From NCBI RefSeq assembly GCF_017168255.1, contig NZ_JABFAP010000001.1, positions 2,859,856-2,923,855 of the forward strand: a DNA stretch of 64,000 nt, given 5' to 3'. This DNA comes from Agrococcus sp. KRD186 (lineage in GTDB: Bacteria; Actinomycetota; Actinomycetes; Actinomycetales; Microbacteriaceae). The notes beneath the pieces are model-generated. The model was not told where the DNA came from and made no database searches. It worked only from the letters and a program-made list of their open reading frames with translations. Of the stretch, positions 43,628 through 56,441 are shown one piece after another; position 1 is the first letter of the stretch, and every line of letters starts with the position of its first letter. The position numbers were made by a program, and so were the translations under genes.

Positions 43628-44122
43628 ATGAAGCGCAGACGGATGCGTCGGCTCGGCTCCGGCGCGCTCGCCGTGGCAGTGACGGCGGCGCTCGCGGGCT
43701 GCGGCATGACCATCCCCTCCGACGTCGAGGGCACGCTCGATGCCGTCACCGGCGGCGTGCTCGAGGTGGGTGTAACGCCCAACCCGCCCTACGTCGACAC
43801 GAGCGACGAGCAGCCCACCGGCAGCGAGGTCGACCTGGTGACCTCGTTCGCCGACTCGGTCGGCGCGACCCTCGAGTGGACCGAGGGCAGCGAGCAGACC
43901 CTGGTCGGGCTGCTGGAGGCGGGCGAGATCGACCTGGTCATCGGCGGCCTCACCGACGACACGCCCTGGAGCGAACGGGCCGCTCTGACGCGCGCGTACG
44001 CGCAGGCTGAGCAGGCGGACGGCTCGAGCAAGGGGCTGGTGATGCTCGCGCCGATGGGCGAGAACGCGTTCCTGTCGGCGCTCGAGCGCCACCTCGACGC
44101 TGAGACGGCGGGGCGGTCGTGA
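43628..44122 (+). CDS. Short solute-binding (SBP_bac_3-like) lipoprotein
   Basis: 164 aa, against ~250-280 for a complete family-3 binding protein. Lipobox ALAGC at ~residue 24, then GGVLEVGVTPNPPYVDTSDE, EVDLVTSFADSVGATLEWTE, LLEAGEIDLVIGGLTDDTPW. The second lobe is largely missing; it ends with LVMLAPMGENAFLSALERHL, matching the last helix of such proteins. TAGCAT (43615-43620) is 7 nt before the ATG. Its stop overlaps the CDF gene start (GTGA), so it may deliver or sense a cation for that transporter. Whether the half-size form is functional is unclear. Confidence 0.7.
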   Translation: MKRRRMRRLGSGALAVAVTAALAGCGMTIPSDVEGTLDAVTGGVLEVGVTPNPPYVDTSDEQPTGSEVDLVTSFADSVGATLEWTEGSEQTLVGLLEAGEIDLVIGGLTDDTPWSERAALTRAYAQAEQADGSSKGLVMLAPMGENAFLSALERHLDAETAGRS

Positions 44123-45114
44123 GCCTGCTCGGCGGGCGCGAGCTGCCCGAGGCGCAGGCGCGCGCGCTGCGCAAGGCGCGCACGCTCGAGTGGGCGGTGC
44201 TCGCCTACACGGCGGGCACGATCGTGCTCGTCGCGCTGGTGATGGGCAACTCCCAGGCGATGCAGACCGCCTGGGTCGAGGACATCCTCTCGACCATCCC
44301 GCAGCTCGCCTTCCTGGCCGCGCTGCCGTTCGTCCGCCGCGCGGCGACGGCGAAGCACCCCTACGGCTACCACCGGGCGATGGGCGTCGGGCACCTGGTC
44401 GCCGCTGTCGCGCTGCTCGCCGTGGGTGCGAACCTCTGCTTTGAGGCGATCAGCGGGCTGGTGAAGCAGGAGCACCCGCCGATCGGCACGATGCAGGTGT
44501 TCGGCGTCACGCTCTGGCAGGGCTGGCTCATGATCGCGGTGATGGCCGTCATCATGATCCCGCCGTTCTTCTATGGCCGCGCGAAGATGAAGCTCGCGAA
44601 GCAGCTGCACAACAAGCTGCTCTACGCCGATGCCGACATGGCGCAGGCCGACTGGACGACGAACGCCGGCTCGATCGTCGGTGTGCTGGGCATCGGCCTG
44701 GGCATCTGGTGGCTCGACGGCGCCGCGGCGCTGTTCATCTCCGCCGGCATCCTGTGGGACGGCCTCAAGAACACCCGCGCGTCGGTGCTCGACCTGATGG
44801 ACATGCGGGCGACGACCTACGACCAGTCGGAGCCCGATCCCGTGCACGAGCAGGTCGACGAGCTGCTGCGCGGCCTCGGGTGGGTGCGCGACGCCGCGAG
44901 CCGCATCCGCGACGAGGGCCAGGTGTTCCACGTCGAGGCCTACGTGGTGCCCAAGCGGGCGAAGGTGAAGGTGACGGATGTCGACCGTGCGGTCGCCGCT
45001 GTCCAGGCACTCGACTGGCGCGTGCACGACGTCTCGGTCTCGATCGTGCAGGAGCTCGACCTGCCGGAGCAGCAGGAGGAGCGCCAGGAGCGGCGCAGGC
45101 GCGGCAGCCGGTAG
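44119..45114 (+). CDS. Cation diffusion facilitator family transporter
   Basis: 331 aa. Six membrane segments, AAVRR..KHPYGYHRAMGVGHL motif, metal-site residues in LYADADMAQADWTTNAGS (DxxxD), and a cytoplasmic C-terminal domain (VLDLMDMRATTYDQ, VFHVEAYVVPKRAKVKVTDV). The His-rich loop of zinc CDFs is absent, so Zn, Fe or Mn export cannot be told apart. Coupled to the short binding lipoprotein upstream; convergent with the VIT1-family gene. Confidence 0.88.
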   Translation: MSLLGGRELPEAQARALRKARTLEWAVLAYTAGTIVLVALVMGNSQAMQTAWVEDILSTIPQLAFLAALPFVRRAATAKHPYGYHRAMGVGHLVAAVALLAVGANLCFEAISGLVKQEHPPIGTMQVFGVTLWQGWLMIAVMAVIMIPPFFYGRAKMKLAKQLHNKLLYADADMAQADWTTNAGSIVGVLGIGLGIWWLDGAAALFISAGILWDGLKNTRASVLDLMDMRATTYDQSEPDPVHEQVDELLRGLGWVRDAASRIRDEGQVFHVEAYVVPKRAKVKVTDVDRAVAAVQALDWRVHDVSVSIVQELDLPEQQEERQERRRRGSR

Positions 45115-45135
45115 CTGCGGCGAGCGAGCTGAGGG

Positions 45136-45858
45136 CTAGCGCAACGGGGTGTCGAAGAGCGAGCCGACGAACCACGTCGCGGCGAGCGCCAACACCCCGC
45201 CGATGAGCACGCGCAGCATCGCGGCGCGCTTGCTCGAGGCGCCGATGCGCGCGGAGATGATGCCGGTGAGCAGCAGCGCGGTGACCGTCGCGACCACGAT
45301 CGACCACGGCATCCATGCTGCGGGCGAGAGCAGCGCTGCCAGCAGCGGGATCAGGGAGCCGAGCGTGAACGCCACCGCCGAGGAGGCGGCTGCCGCCCAC
45401 GGGTTGTTGAGGTCGTCGGGGTCGAGCTTGTACTCGACGTCGAGGTGCGCGCGCAGCGGATCTGCCTGCGTGAGTTCGACGGCGACCCGGTGCGCAGTGC
45501 CCGGCTCGAGTCCGCGCTCCTCGTACATGTGCGCGAGCTGGTCGATCTGCCCGTCGGGATTCGCCTGCAGCAGTGCCTGCTCGCGCCGGATCGCCGCGCG
45601 CTCGCTGTCGCGCTGCGACGAGACCGAGACGTACTCGCCCACGCCCATCGAGAATGCACCGGCGACCATGGCGGCGACACCGGCCGTGAGCACGCCGCCG
45701 ATCGCGGTGCCGGCGCCGGCGACGCCGACCATCAGCGCCGAGGTGGAGACGATGCCGTCGTTCGCACCGAGCACCCCGGCGCGCAGCCAGTTGAGCTTCG
45801 ACATCATCGATGCGACGGGCGGCGGCAGGTCGGGCCGGCGCTGCAGAGCGGGATCCAT
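45136..45858 (-). CDS. VIT1/CCC1 family transporter
   Basis: 240 aa. SKLNWLRAGVLGANDGIVST, MVGVAGAGTAIGGVLTAGVA, AGAFSMGVGEYVSVSSQRDS, the metal-binding-like helical loop (REQALLQANPDGQIDQLAHM) and C-terminal membrane segments (AFTLGSLIPLLAALLSPAAW). This is the vacuolar iron/manganese transporter fold; bacterial members are thought to export Fe2+/Mn2+. ATG 45858 follows GGAGGAACGTCC. Confidence 0.9.
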   Translation of the reverse strand: MDPALQRRPDLPPPVASMMSKLNWLRAGVLGANDGIVSTSALMVGVAGAGTAIGGVLTAGVAAMVAGAFSMGVGEYVSVSSQRDSERAAIRREQALLQANPDGQIDQLAHMYEERGLEPGTAHRVAVELTQADPLRAHLDVEYKLDPDDLNNPWAAAASSAVAFTLGSLIPLLAALLSPAAWMPWSIVVATVTALLLTGIISARIGASSKRAAMLRVLIGGVLALAATWFVGSLFDTPLR

Positions 45859-46046
45859 GGACGTTCCTCCTGAACCTCCATCGTCGACCGTCGCAGGGCC
45901 GTCCGCAAGCAAGGCGAGGCTCGTGCGAAAGCCGCAAGAAAGCCGAATCTTGGCCCTTCGGCGGCCCGAAAGCGGGCGGGGGTGCATGCGCCGGGCGGCT
46001 AGGCTTGCCACGGCGAATCCCCCCACACACACGGATTGGATGACGC

Positions 46047-47213
46047 GTGGATCTCTACGAGTACCAGGCAAGAGACCTGTTCGAGCAGCACGGGGTGCCC
46101 GTGCTGCGCGGCATCACGGCAGACACCCCCGAGCAGGCCGAGGCAGCAGCCACGGAGCTCGGCGGCGGTGTCGTGGTCGTGAAGGCACAGGTCAAGACCG
46201 GCGGACGAGGCAAGGCAGGCGGCGTGAAGCTGGCCAAGAGCCCCGCAGAGGCGAAGGACGCAGCGGATGCGATCCTCGGCCTCGACATCAAGGGGCACAC
46301 GGTGCGCCGCGTGATGGTGGCGGAGGGCGCCGCGATCAAGGAGGAGTACTACTTCTCCGTGCTGCTGGACCGAGCGAACCGCTCCTACCTCGCTATGTGC
46401 TCCTTCGAGGGCGGCATGGAGATCGAGCAGCTGGCCGAAGAGCGCCCCGAGGCGCTCGCGAAGATCGAGGTCGACCCCGCCGTCGGCATCGACGCCGCGA
46501 AGGCCGAGGAGATCGTGCGCGCCGGCAAGTTCCCCGAGGAGCTCGTCGCGAAGGTCGCACCGGTGATCGTCAAGCTCTACGACGTCTTCGTCAAGGAGGA
46601 CGCCACGCTGGTCGAGGTGAACCCGCTCGTGCTCACCGAGGCCGGAGACATCATCGCGCTCGACGGCAAGATCACGCTCGACGAGAACGCCGACTTCCGC
46701 CAGCCCGGCCACGCCGCGCTCGAGGACAAGGACGCGGCCGACCCGCTCGAGGCGAAGGCCAAGGAGTCCGACCTCAACTACGTGAAGCTCGACGGCCAGG
46801 TCGGCATCATCGGCAACGGCGCAGGGCTCGTCATGTCCACGCTCGACGTGGTCGCCTACGCGGGTGAGAAGCATGGCGGTGTGAAGCCGGCCAACTTCCT
46901 CGACATCGGCGGCGGCGCATCCGCCGAGGTCATGGCGGCCGGTCTCGACGTGATCCTGAACGACAAGGACGTGAAGAGCGTCTTCGTCAACGTCTTCGGC
47001 GGCATCACCGCGTGCGACGCGGTCGCCACGGGCATCGTGCAGGCGCTCGAGATCCTCGGCGACGAGGCCTCGAAGCCGCTCGTCGTCCGACTCGACGGCA
47101 ACAACGTCGAGGAGGGTCGCAAGATCCTCGCCGACGCCGGGCACCCGCTGGTGACGGTTGTCGACACGATGGACGAGGCAGCCGACAAGGCCGCCGAACT
47201 GGCCGCGGCGTAA
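46047..47213 (+). CDS. sucC: Succinate-CoA ligase (ADP-forming) beta subunit
   Basis: 388 aa, standard length. ATP-grasp domain: [80 protein letters not shown], and [19 protein letters not shown]. Starts at GTG 46047 with GGATTGGATGACGC upstream. A TAGGCT -10 at 46000-46005 gives a ~35-nt leader. TCA cycle; operon with sucD. Confidence 0.96.
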   Translation: MDLYEYQARDLFEQHGVPVLRGITADTPEQAEAAATELGGGVVVVKAQVKTGGRGKAGGVKLAKSPAEAKDAADAILGLDIKGHTVRRVMVAEGAAIKEEYYFSVLLDRANRSYLAMCSFEGGMEIEQLAEERPEALAKIEVDPAVGIDAAKAEEIVRAGKFPEELVAKVAPVIVKLYDVFVKEDATLVEVNPLVLTEAGDIIALDGKITLDENADFRQPGHAALEDKDAADPLEAKAKESDLNYVKLDGQVGIIGNGAGLVMSTLDVVAYAGEKHGGVKPANFLDIGGGASAEVMAAGLDVILNDKDVKSVFVNVFGGITACDAVATGIVQALEILGDEASKPLVVRLDGNNVEEGRKILADAGHPLVTVVDTMDEAADKAAELAAA

Positions 47214-47224
47214 GGGAGCAAGAG

Positions 47225-48124
47225 ATGTCGATCTACCTCAACAAGGACAACAAGGTCATCGTGCAGGGCATCACCGGCGGCGAGGGCTCGAAGCACACCG
47301 CCCGCATGCTCGCGGCCGGCACCCAGATCGTCGGCGGCGTGAACGCGCGCAAGGCCGGCACGACCGTGACGCACACGGCGCAGGACGGCTCGCAGCTCGA
47401 GCTGCCCGTGTTCGGCTCGGTCACCGAGGCCATGGAGGCCACCGGCGCCGACACCTCGATCGTCTTCGTGCCGCCGGCATTCGCCAAGGACGCCGTCATC
47501 GAGGCCGTCGACGCGGGCATCGGCCTGCTCGTGGTCATCACCGAGGGCATCCCCGTGCAGGACTCGGCCGAGTTCTGGGCGCACGCGAAGGCCAAGGGCA
47601 CCACGCGCATCATCGGCCCGAACTGCCCCGGCATCATCACGCCGGAGGAGTCGCTCGTCGGCATCACGCCGGCGAACATCACCGGCAAGGGCCCGATCGG
47701 CCTGGTCTCGAAGTCGGGCACGCTGACCTACCAGATGATGTTCGAGCTGCGCGACCTGGGCTTCTCGACCGCCATCGGCATCGGCGGAGACCCGGTCATC
47801 GGCACCACGCACATCGATGCGCTCGAGGCCTTCGAGGCCGACCCTGAGACCAAGGCGATCGTCATGATCGGCGAGATCGGCGGCGACGCCGAGGAGCGCG
47901 CGGCCGACTACATCAAGGCGCACGTCACGAAGCCGGTCGTCGGCTATGTTGCGGGCTTCACCGCCCCCGAGGGCAAGACGATGGGCCACGCAGGCGCGAT
48001 CGTCTCGGGCTCGTCGGGCACGGCCGAGGCGAAGCAGGAGGCCCTCGAGGCCGCCGGCGTCAAGGTCGGCAAGACGCCGACCGAGACCGCTCGCCTGATG
48101 CGGGAGATCATCGAGTCGCTCTGA
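47225..48124 (+). CDS. sucD: Succinate-CoA ligase alpha subunit
   Basis: 299 aa. CoA-binding [54 protein letters not shown], phospho-histidine in [33 protein letters not shown] precedes the ATG, 11 nt after sucC. A terminator follows. Confidence 0.97.
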   Translation: MSIYLNKDNKVIVQGITGGEGSKHTARMLAAGTQIVGGVNARKAGTTVTHTAQDGSQLELPVFGSVTEAMEATGADTSIVFVPPAFAKDAVIEAVDAGIGLLVVITEGIPVQDSAEFWAHAKAKGTTRIIGPNCPGIITPEESLVGITPANITGKGPIGLVSKSGTLTYQMMFELRDLGFSTAIGIGGDPVIGTTHIDALEAFEADPETKAIVMIGEIGGDAEERAADYIKAHVTKPVVGYVAGFTAPEGKTMGHAGAIVSGSSGTAEAKQEALEAAGVKVGKTPTETARLMREIIESL

Positions 48125-48136
48125 CGCGACAGACCT

Positions 48137-48161
48137 GGGGCCCCGGCTGATGCCGGGGCCC
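48137..48161 (+). terminator. Intrinsic terminator after sucD
   Basis: GGGCCCCGGC (48138-48147), loop TGAT, GCCGGGGCCC (48152-48161) followed by TTCGTCGT. Perfect 10-bp stem. Confidence 0.8.
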
Positions 48162-48261
48162 TTCGTCGTCGGCGGGTGCGCTCAGGCCTCGCCAGGGTGC
48201 GCGGACTACGGTGGCCGCACGATCCGACGAGCCATCGTCGGCGACGAGCGAGGAGGCGGCG

Positions 48262-48435
48262 ATGAGCGAGCAGCAGGGCAACGAGCACGAGGGCACGAAG
48301 AAGCCCGGCGGGCTCGGCGAGGACGGCACGATCCCGCCTGAGGAGGACGGCCTCGGAGCGACCACCACCGACGAGCCGTCGACCTTCGAGCCCGAGGAGG
48401 ACGAAGCCGCGGCGCCAGAGGTCGACGGGCGCTGA
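48262..48435 (+). CDS. Small acidic disordered protein, 57 aa
   Basis: MSEQQGNEHEGTKKPGGLGE, then repeated acidic stretches (EPEEDEAAAPEVDGR). No hydrophobic core; probably disordered. GAGGAGGCGGCG precedes the ATG. The stop overlaps the start of the following broken metallo-hydrolase gene (TGATG). No function known to me. Confidence 0.6.
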   Translation: MSEQQGNEHEGTKKPGGLGEDGTIPPEEDGLGATTTDEPSTFEPEEDEAAAPEVDGR

Positions 48436-49059
48436 TGGCCGCCGGCGCAGCGCACGCGACGATCCTGTGCGCGACGTGCGGCGTCGAGTCAGCCGAGCCG
48501 CTGCCGGAGACCTGCCCCATCTGCGCCGACGAGCGGCAGTGGGTGCCGAAGTAGGGGCAGGGGTGGACGAGCACGGACGTGCACGCCCGCGACGGCATGC
48601 GCATCGACGTCGTCGAGGTCGAGTCGAGGCTCTGGGCGCTCACCTCCGAGCCCGCCGTCGGCATCGGTCAGCGGGCGCTGCTGGTGCAGACCGAGGCCGG
48701 CAACCGAGGTCGATCTGCTGCCCGGCGTACGGCTGATCCGCTTCGGCGGTCACTTCCCGGGCTCCTGCATGGTGCTCTGGGCGCAGGGCAGTGACGGTGA
48801 GGGATCATTGCTGGCGGGCGACACGATCCAGCCCAAGCCCGCCCGGGCCAGTTTGGGCTTCATGCGCTCGTTCCCGAACAACATCCCGATGTCGCCGGGC
48901 GTCGTGCGGCGCATCGCCGATCAGCTCGCGCCGCTGCCGTACCGCCGCATCTACGGCAACATCCCTGGCCAGCTGATCGAGGAGGGCCCTGCGGCGGTCG
49001 AGCGCTCAGCTGCCCGCCACATCGCCTGGTGCCGCGGAGAGCACGACGACCTGACCTGA
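48435..49059 (+). pseudogene. MBL-fold metallo-hydrolase, stop codon and core deletion
   Basis: The N-terminal zinc-ribbon-like lead ILCATCGVESAEPLPETCPI, CADERQWVPK ends at an in-frame TAG (48552-48554). Another frame continues RIDVVEVESRLWALTSEPAV, GIGQRALLVQTEAGN, then after a jump the third frame gives VDLLPGVRLIRFGGHFPGSC, GSLLAGDTIQPKPARASLGF and YGNIPGQLIEEGP to 49059. The segment holding the HxHxDH metal motif (~80 residues) is missing. The gene is therefore dead. Confidence 0.75.
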
Positions 49060-49108
49060 ACTGCGCTCTTCGCGCACCGGCTGCGTTCCCAGGACCTGCA
49101 GAGACGAC

Positions 49109-49136
49109 GAATGGCCCGGCCGGAGCCGGGCCATTC
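49109..49136. terminator. Hairpin terminator downstream of icd
   Basis: GAATGGCCCGGC (49109-49120), loop CGGA, GCCGGGCCATTC (49125-49136). Perfect 12-bp stem usable on either strand, 10 bp from the icd stop. Confidence 0.8.
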
Positions 49137-49145
49137 GCGGACAGA

Positions 49146-53004
<3,859 letters not shown>

Positions 53005-53014
53005 GATGGAGTCC

Positions 53015-53638
53015 GTGCTGCGTCTCGTCGTCCTCGTCTCCGGCAGCGGCACCAACTTCGCCGATCTGCTGCACCGCACGAAGGCGGGGCGCGTGCCTGC
53101 CGAGATCATCGCCGTCGGCGCCGACCGCGAGTGCGGCGGCATCGAGACGGCCCGGGCCGCCGGCATCCCCACCTTCGTCGAGCCCTTCACGGCACCGCGC
53201 GAGGAGTGGTCGATGCGCATCGCCGACCGCATCGCCCCCTTCGAGCCCGACCTGGTCGTGCTGTCCGGCTTCATGCGGCTGCTCTCCAGCGCCGCCGTCG
53301 CCCGGTTCGAGCCTGCCATCCTCAACACCCACCCGGCGCACCTGCCCGAGTTCCCCGGCGCGCACGGCGTCCGCGACGCGCTCGCGGCCGGCGTGGCCGA
53401 GAGCGGCGCATCCGTCATCATCGTCGACAGCGGCGTCGACACCGGCCCGATCCTCGCGCAGCAGCGCGTGCCGGTGCTGCCCGGCGACACCCAGGATGTG
53501 CTGCACGAGCGCATCAAGCTCGTCGAGCGCGACCTGCTGGCGCGGGTCATCGGCCACATCGCCGACGGCTCCATCGACCTCGCCGATCACGGCATCGAAC
53601 GCCGACTCGACCGACCCGACAGTGAAGGAACACAGTGA
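53015..53638 (+). CDS. purN: Phosphoribosylglycinamide formyltransferase
   Basis: 207 aa. [40 protein letters not shown], catalytic region [40 protein letters not shown] (Asn-His pair) and [20 protein letters not shown] (Asp). GTG 53015 is chosen: TAGGAT (53002-53007) is 7 nt upstream and the result begins like other PurN; ATG 53006 is an alternative. Transfers formyl from 10-formyl-THF to GAR. Overlaps purH by 4 bp. Confidence 0.94.
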   Translation: MLRLVVLVSGSGTNFADLLHRTKAGRVPAEIIAVGADRECGGIETARAAGIPTFVEPFTAPREEWSMRIADRIAPFEPDLVVLSGFMRLLSSAAVARFEPAILNTHPAHLPEFPGAHGVRDALAAGVAESGASVIIVDSGVDTGPILAQQRVPVLPGDTQDVLHERIKLVERDLLARVIGHIADGSIDLADHGIERRLDRPDSEGTQ

Positions 53639-55452
53639 GCGGACCCCAGCACGACCCGAGTCTCTACCGCGACCGCGACCAGGTGCCGTTCCAGCGCGCG
53701 CTCATCTCGGTGAGCGACAAGAGCGGCATCGTCGAGCTCGCCGGCTCGCTCGCCGCCGCCGGGGTCGAGCTGGTCTCCACCGGCTCGACCGCGAAGATGC
53801 TGGCGGATGCGGGACTGCCGGTCACCGAGGTCGCTCGCGTCACGGGGTTCCAGGAGGCGCTCGACGGGCGCGTGAAGACGCTGCACCCCGCCATCCACGC
53901 CGGCCTGCTCGCCGACCTGCGGCTCGAGCACCACGAGGCGCAGCTGGCCGAGCTGGGCATCGCGCCCTTCGAGCTCGTGATCGTGAACCTCTACCCCTTC
54001 GTGGAGACGGTGCGCTCGGGCGCGCCCGATGCCGACATCGTCGAGCAGATCGACATCGGCGGCCCGGCGATGGTGCGCGCATCCGCCAAGAACCACGCGA
54101 ACGTGGCGATCGTCACCGACCCGCGCGTCTACCCGCTGATCGCCAAGGCGGCAGCCACCGGGCTCTCGCTCATGCAGCGCCGCGCGCTGGCCCGCGACGC
54201 CTTCGCGCACACCGCCGGCTACGACCGCGCGGTCGCGTGCTGGTTCGCCGGCGAGCCGGTCGAGGAGCTGCCTGCAGCACCGGCAGCCGCTGCTGCACCC
54301 GCGGCCGCAGCACCCGTAGACGCCGCGACCGCTGCCGCAGCGCCGTCTGCCGCCGCGCCGGTCGCCGAGGCGCCCGCGCTGGTCGAGCCGGGCGAGCAGC
54401 GCCCCACGGCGGCGCCCGCGCCCGCCCGCGCGGACGCGGCGGGCGCGGCTGCGCAGACCGACGCATCCGACGCCCTGCCCGACACCGGCAGCGCCACCGG
54501 ACTGCTTCGGGCCGTCGGCGCGGCGAGCCTCGTGCAGGGGCTGCGCTACGGCGAGAACAGCCACCAGCAGGCTGGCCTGTTCGGGCTGCCGGGCGGGAAC
54601 GGCATCACGCAGGCCGAGCTGCTGCACGGCAAGCCGATGTCGTTCAACAACTACGTCGACGCCGATGCCGCCCTGCGCGCCGCGTTCGACTTCACCGAGC
54701 CGGCCGTCGCCATCATCAAGCACGCGAACCCCTGCGGCATCGCGGTCGCAGCACCGGGCGCCGCCGACGCGATCGCCTCGGCGCACCAGCGCGCCCACGC
54801 CTGCGACCCGGTGTCGGCCTTCGGCGGCGTGATCGCCGCGAACCGCACGGTGACCGCGGCCATGGCCGAGACGGTGAAGGACATCTTCACCGAGGTGGTC
54901 GTCGCGCCCGACTTCGAGCCCGAGGCGCTCGAGCTGCTGACGGCCAAGAAGAACATCCGGCTGCTGCGCCTGCCCGCCGGCTACGTGCGCGAGGGCAGCG
55001 AGCTGCGGCAGGTCTCGGGCGGCGTGCTCGTGCAGCAGCCCGACACCTTCGAGGGCTTCTCGTCGCACACCTGGCGGCGCGTGTCGGGCTCGCACGTCTC
55101 CGACGCGGTGCTCGCCGACCTCGAGTTCGCGTGGCGCGCGGTGCGCTCGGTGAAGTCGAACGCCATCCTGCTCGCCTCCGGCCTCGCCTCGGTGGGCGTC
55201 GGCATGGGGCAGGTCAACCGGGTCGACTCGTGCCACCTCGCCGTCTCGCGCGCGGGGGAGCGGGCGGCCGGCTCGGTGGCAGCGTCGGACGCGTTCTTCC
55301 CGTTCGCCGACGGCCTGCAGGTGCTGCTCGACGCGGGCGTCACCGCGGTCGTGCAGCCGGGCGGATCGGTGCGCGACGAGGAGGTCGTCGCGGCCGCGAA
55401 CGCCGCCGGCATCACGATGTACTTCACGGGCGAGCGGCACTTCGCTCACTGA
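53635..55452 (+). CDS. purH: Bifunctional AICAR transformylase/IMP cyclohydrolase
   Basis: 605 aa, ~80 longer than usual (~520-530). IMP cyclohydrolase MGS-like domain first (~15-205: [60 protein letters not shown]). Then a low-complexity Ala/Pro linker at ~211-290 ([20 protein letters not shown]). Then the AICARFT domain ([87 protein letters not shown]). The catalytic Lys-His of the transformylase is in IKHANPCG. The linker is the oddity. GAAGGAACACA precedes GTG 53635. Confidence 0.95.
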   Translation: MSGPQHDPSLYRDRDQVPFQRALISVSDKSGIVELAGSLAAAGVELVSTGSTAKMLADAGLPVTEVARVTGFQEALDGRVKTLHPAIHAGLLADLRLEHHEAQLAELGIAPFELVIVNLYPFVETVRSGAPDADIVEQIDIGGPAMVRASAKNHANVAIVTDPRVYPLIAKAAATGLSLMQRRALARDAFAHTAGYDRAVACWFAGEPVEELPAAPAAAAAPAAAAPVDAATAAAAPSAAAPVAEAPALVEPGEQRPTAAPAPARADAAGAAAQTDASDALPDTGSATGLLRAVGAASLVQGLRYGENSHQQAGLFGLPGGNGITQAELLHGKPMSFNNYVDADAALRAAFDFTEPAVAIIKHANPCGIAVAAPGAADAIASAHQRAHACDPVSAFGGVIAANRTVTAAMAETVKDIFTEVVVAPDFEPEALELLTAKKNIRLLRLPAGYVREGSELRQVSGGVLVQQPDTFEGFSSHTWRRVSGSHVSDAVLADLEFAWRAVRSVKSNAILLASGLASVGVGMGQVNRVDSCHLAVSRAGERAAGSVAASDAFFPFADGLQVLLDAGVTAVVQPGGSVRDEEVVAAANAAGITMYFTGERHFAH

Positions 55453-55492
55453 GCGCGCGCGGCACTCCGCGCTCGCCGGTAGTCTCGCTCGG

Positions 55493-56044
55493 ATGAGCGC
55501 GGGCACCATCGACGACGTGCGGCGGGCTCGCCGCATCCTCTGCTTCGGCGCCACCGGCTCCGGCAAGTCGACGATGGCGGCGCTGCTGGGGGAGCGGCTC
55601 GGCCTGCCCGTCGTGCTGGTCGACGAGCTGTGCTGGGAGCCGGGCTGGGTGCAGCCGCCGCGCGACGAGCTCGACCGGCGCATCCTGCCGGTGCTCGATG
55701 GCGAGGCCTACGTCATCGACTCGGTCTACCGCTTCCACAACGCCGCCGCGCTCGAGCGCGTCGACGCGATCGTCGGCCTCGACTACCCGCGCGCCACCTC
55801 GCTCGCGCGCCTCGTGCGCCGCACGGCCCGACGCATCCGCACCCGTGAGCTGGTCTGCAACGGCAACCGCGAGAGCCTGCGCATCGCGCTCTCGAGCGAT
55901 TCGATCCTGTGGTGGCACTTCCGCTCCTGGCGCTCGAAGCGCGAGCGCCTCCGGCAGTGGCACGCGGATGCGTCGGCGCCACCCGTGCTCCTCCTGGCGC
56001 GCCCCCGCCACGCGGACGCCCTGCTCGCGCAGCTGGAAGGCTGA
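55493..56044 (+). CDS. P-loop adenylate kinase-like (topology modulation/FlaR-type) protein
   Basis: 183 aa. Walker A ILCFGATGSGKSTMAALLGE, then LPVVLVDELCWEPGWVQPPR, YVIDSVYRFHNAAALERVDA and VGLDYPRATSLARLVRRTAR, an arrangement seen in FlaR/topology-modulation P-loop kinases. TAGTCT (55480-55485) is 7 nt before the ATG. Substrate unknown; nucleotide or small-molecule kinase activity is plausible. Confidence 0.75.
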   Translation: MSAGTIDDVRRARRILCFGATGSGKSTMAALLGERLGLPVVLVDELCWEPGWVQPPRDELDRRILPVLDGEAYVIDSVYRFHNAAALERVDAIVGLDYPRATSLARLVRRTARRIRTRELVCNGNRESLRIALSSDSILWWHFRSWRSKRERLRQWHADASAPPVLLLARPRHADALLAQLEG

Positions 56045-56142
56045 CGTCCCGGCGCCACCCTCCGTGCGCACGAGTGGGGGACAAAGCAGAAATGATTGGG
56101 AGACCTCGATCACAGGGGTGGACGGGGCAACCCGCATCTGCT

Positions 56143-56148
56143 TAGACT
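56143..56148 (+). promoter_or_regulatory. -10 box TAGACT ahead of the exporter leader
   Basis: TAGACT at 56143-56148 in the gap after the P-loop gene; the predicted transcript would start about 40 nt before the leader ORF at 56196. Unlike most promoters here it is not leaderless, which fits a regulated 5' leader. Confidence 0.45.
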
Positions 56149-56195
56149 GAAAGGCTGCACGCGCCACACCGGAGCGGCCGACCAAGGAGGATGCC

Positions 56196-56273
56196 ATGAG
56201 CACGACGACGACCGCCCCGATCGCTGCCGCCGGCCTCTTCCCCGTCCGCTCCGCACGCGCAGGCGTCCGCTAG
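56196..56273 (+). CDS. 25-codon leader peptide upstream of the ABC exporter
   Basis: MSTTTTAPIAAAGLFPVRSA ends in RAGVR and a TAG. It is preceded by AAGGAGG at a 5-nt spacing (CCAAGGAGGATGCC), the best ribosome binding site in the area, and followed by 168 nt of untranslated sequence before the exporter genes. The C-terminal Arg pattern (VRSARAGVR) is reminiscent of antibiotic-arrest leader peptides. The arrangement is like the bmrB leader before bmrCD in Bacillus, where translation of the leader controls transcription through the downstream hairpins. Function here is inferred from layout. Confidence 0.6.
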   Translation: MSTTTTAPIAAAGLFPVRSARAGVR

Positions 56274-56346
56274 CAGGAGGGCCAGCCAGCCCGCCGCGAG
56301 CCCTGCTCGCCCCGTCGCAGTCGGATCGCCCTGAGCTGTCAGTGGC

Positions 56347-56393
56347 GCGACCGATCATCGACGAAGCACCACCCCTGGCGACCCACCGGTCGC
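56347..56393 (+). promoter_or_regulatory. Mutually exclusive hairpins between leader ORF and exporter genes
   Basis: GCGACC (56378-56383) can pair with GGTCGC (56388-56393) around CACC. The same right arm, as CGGTCGC (56387-56393), can instead pair with GCGACCG at 56347-56353. The two structures cannot coexist. Neither is followed by a U-run, so control of translation or Rho-dependent attenuation would be more likely than a simple intrinsic terminator. Confidence 0.4.
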
Positions 56394-56441
56394 ACCGCTC
56401 CAACCGCTGGCGCACGACGCCGGCGGCATGAAGGATCCGCA

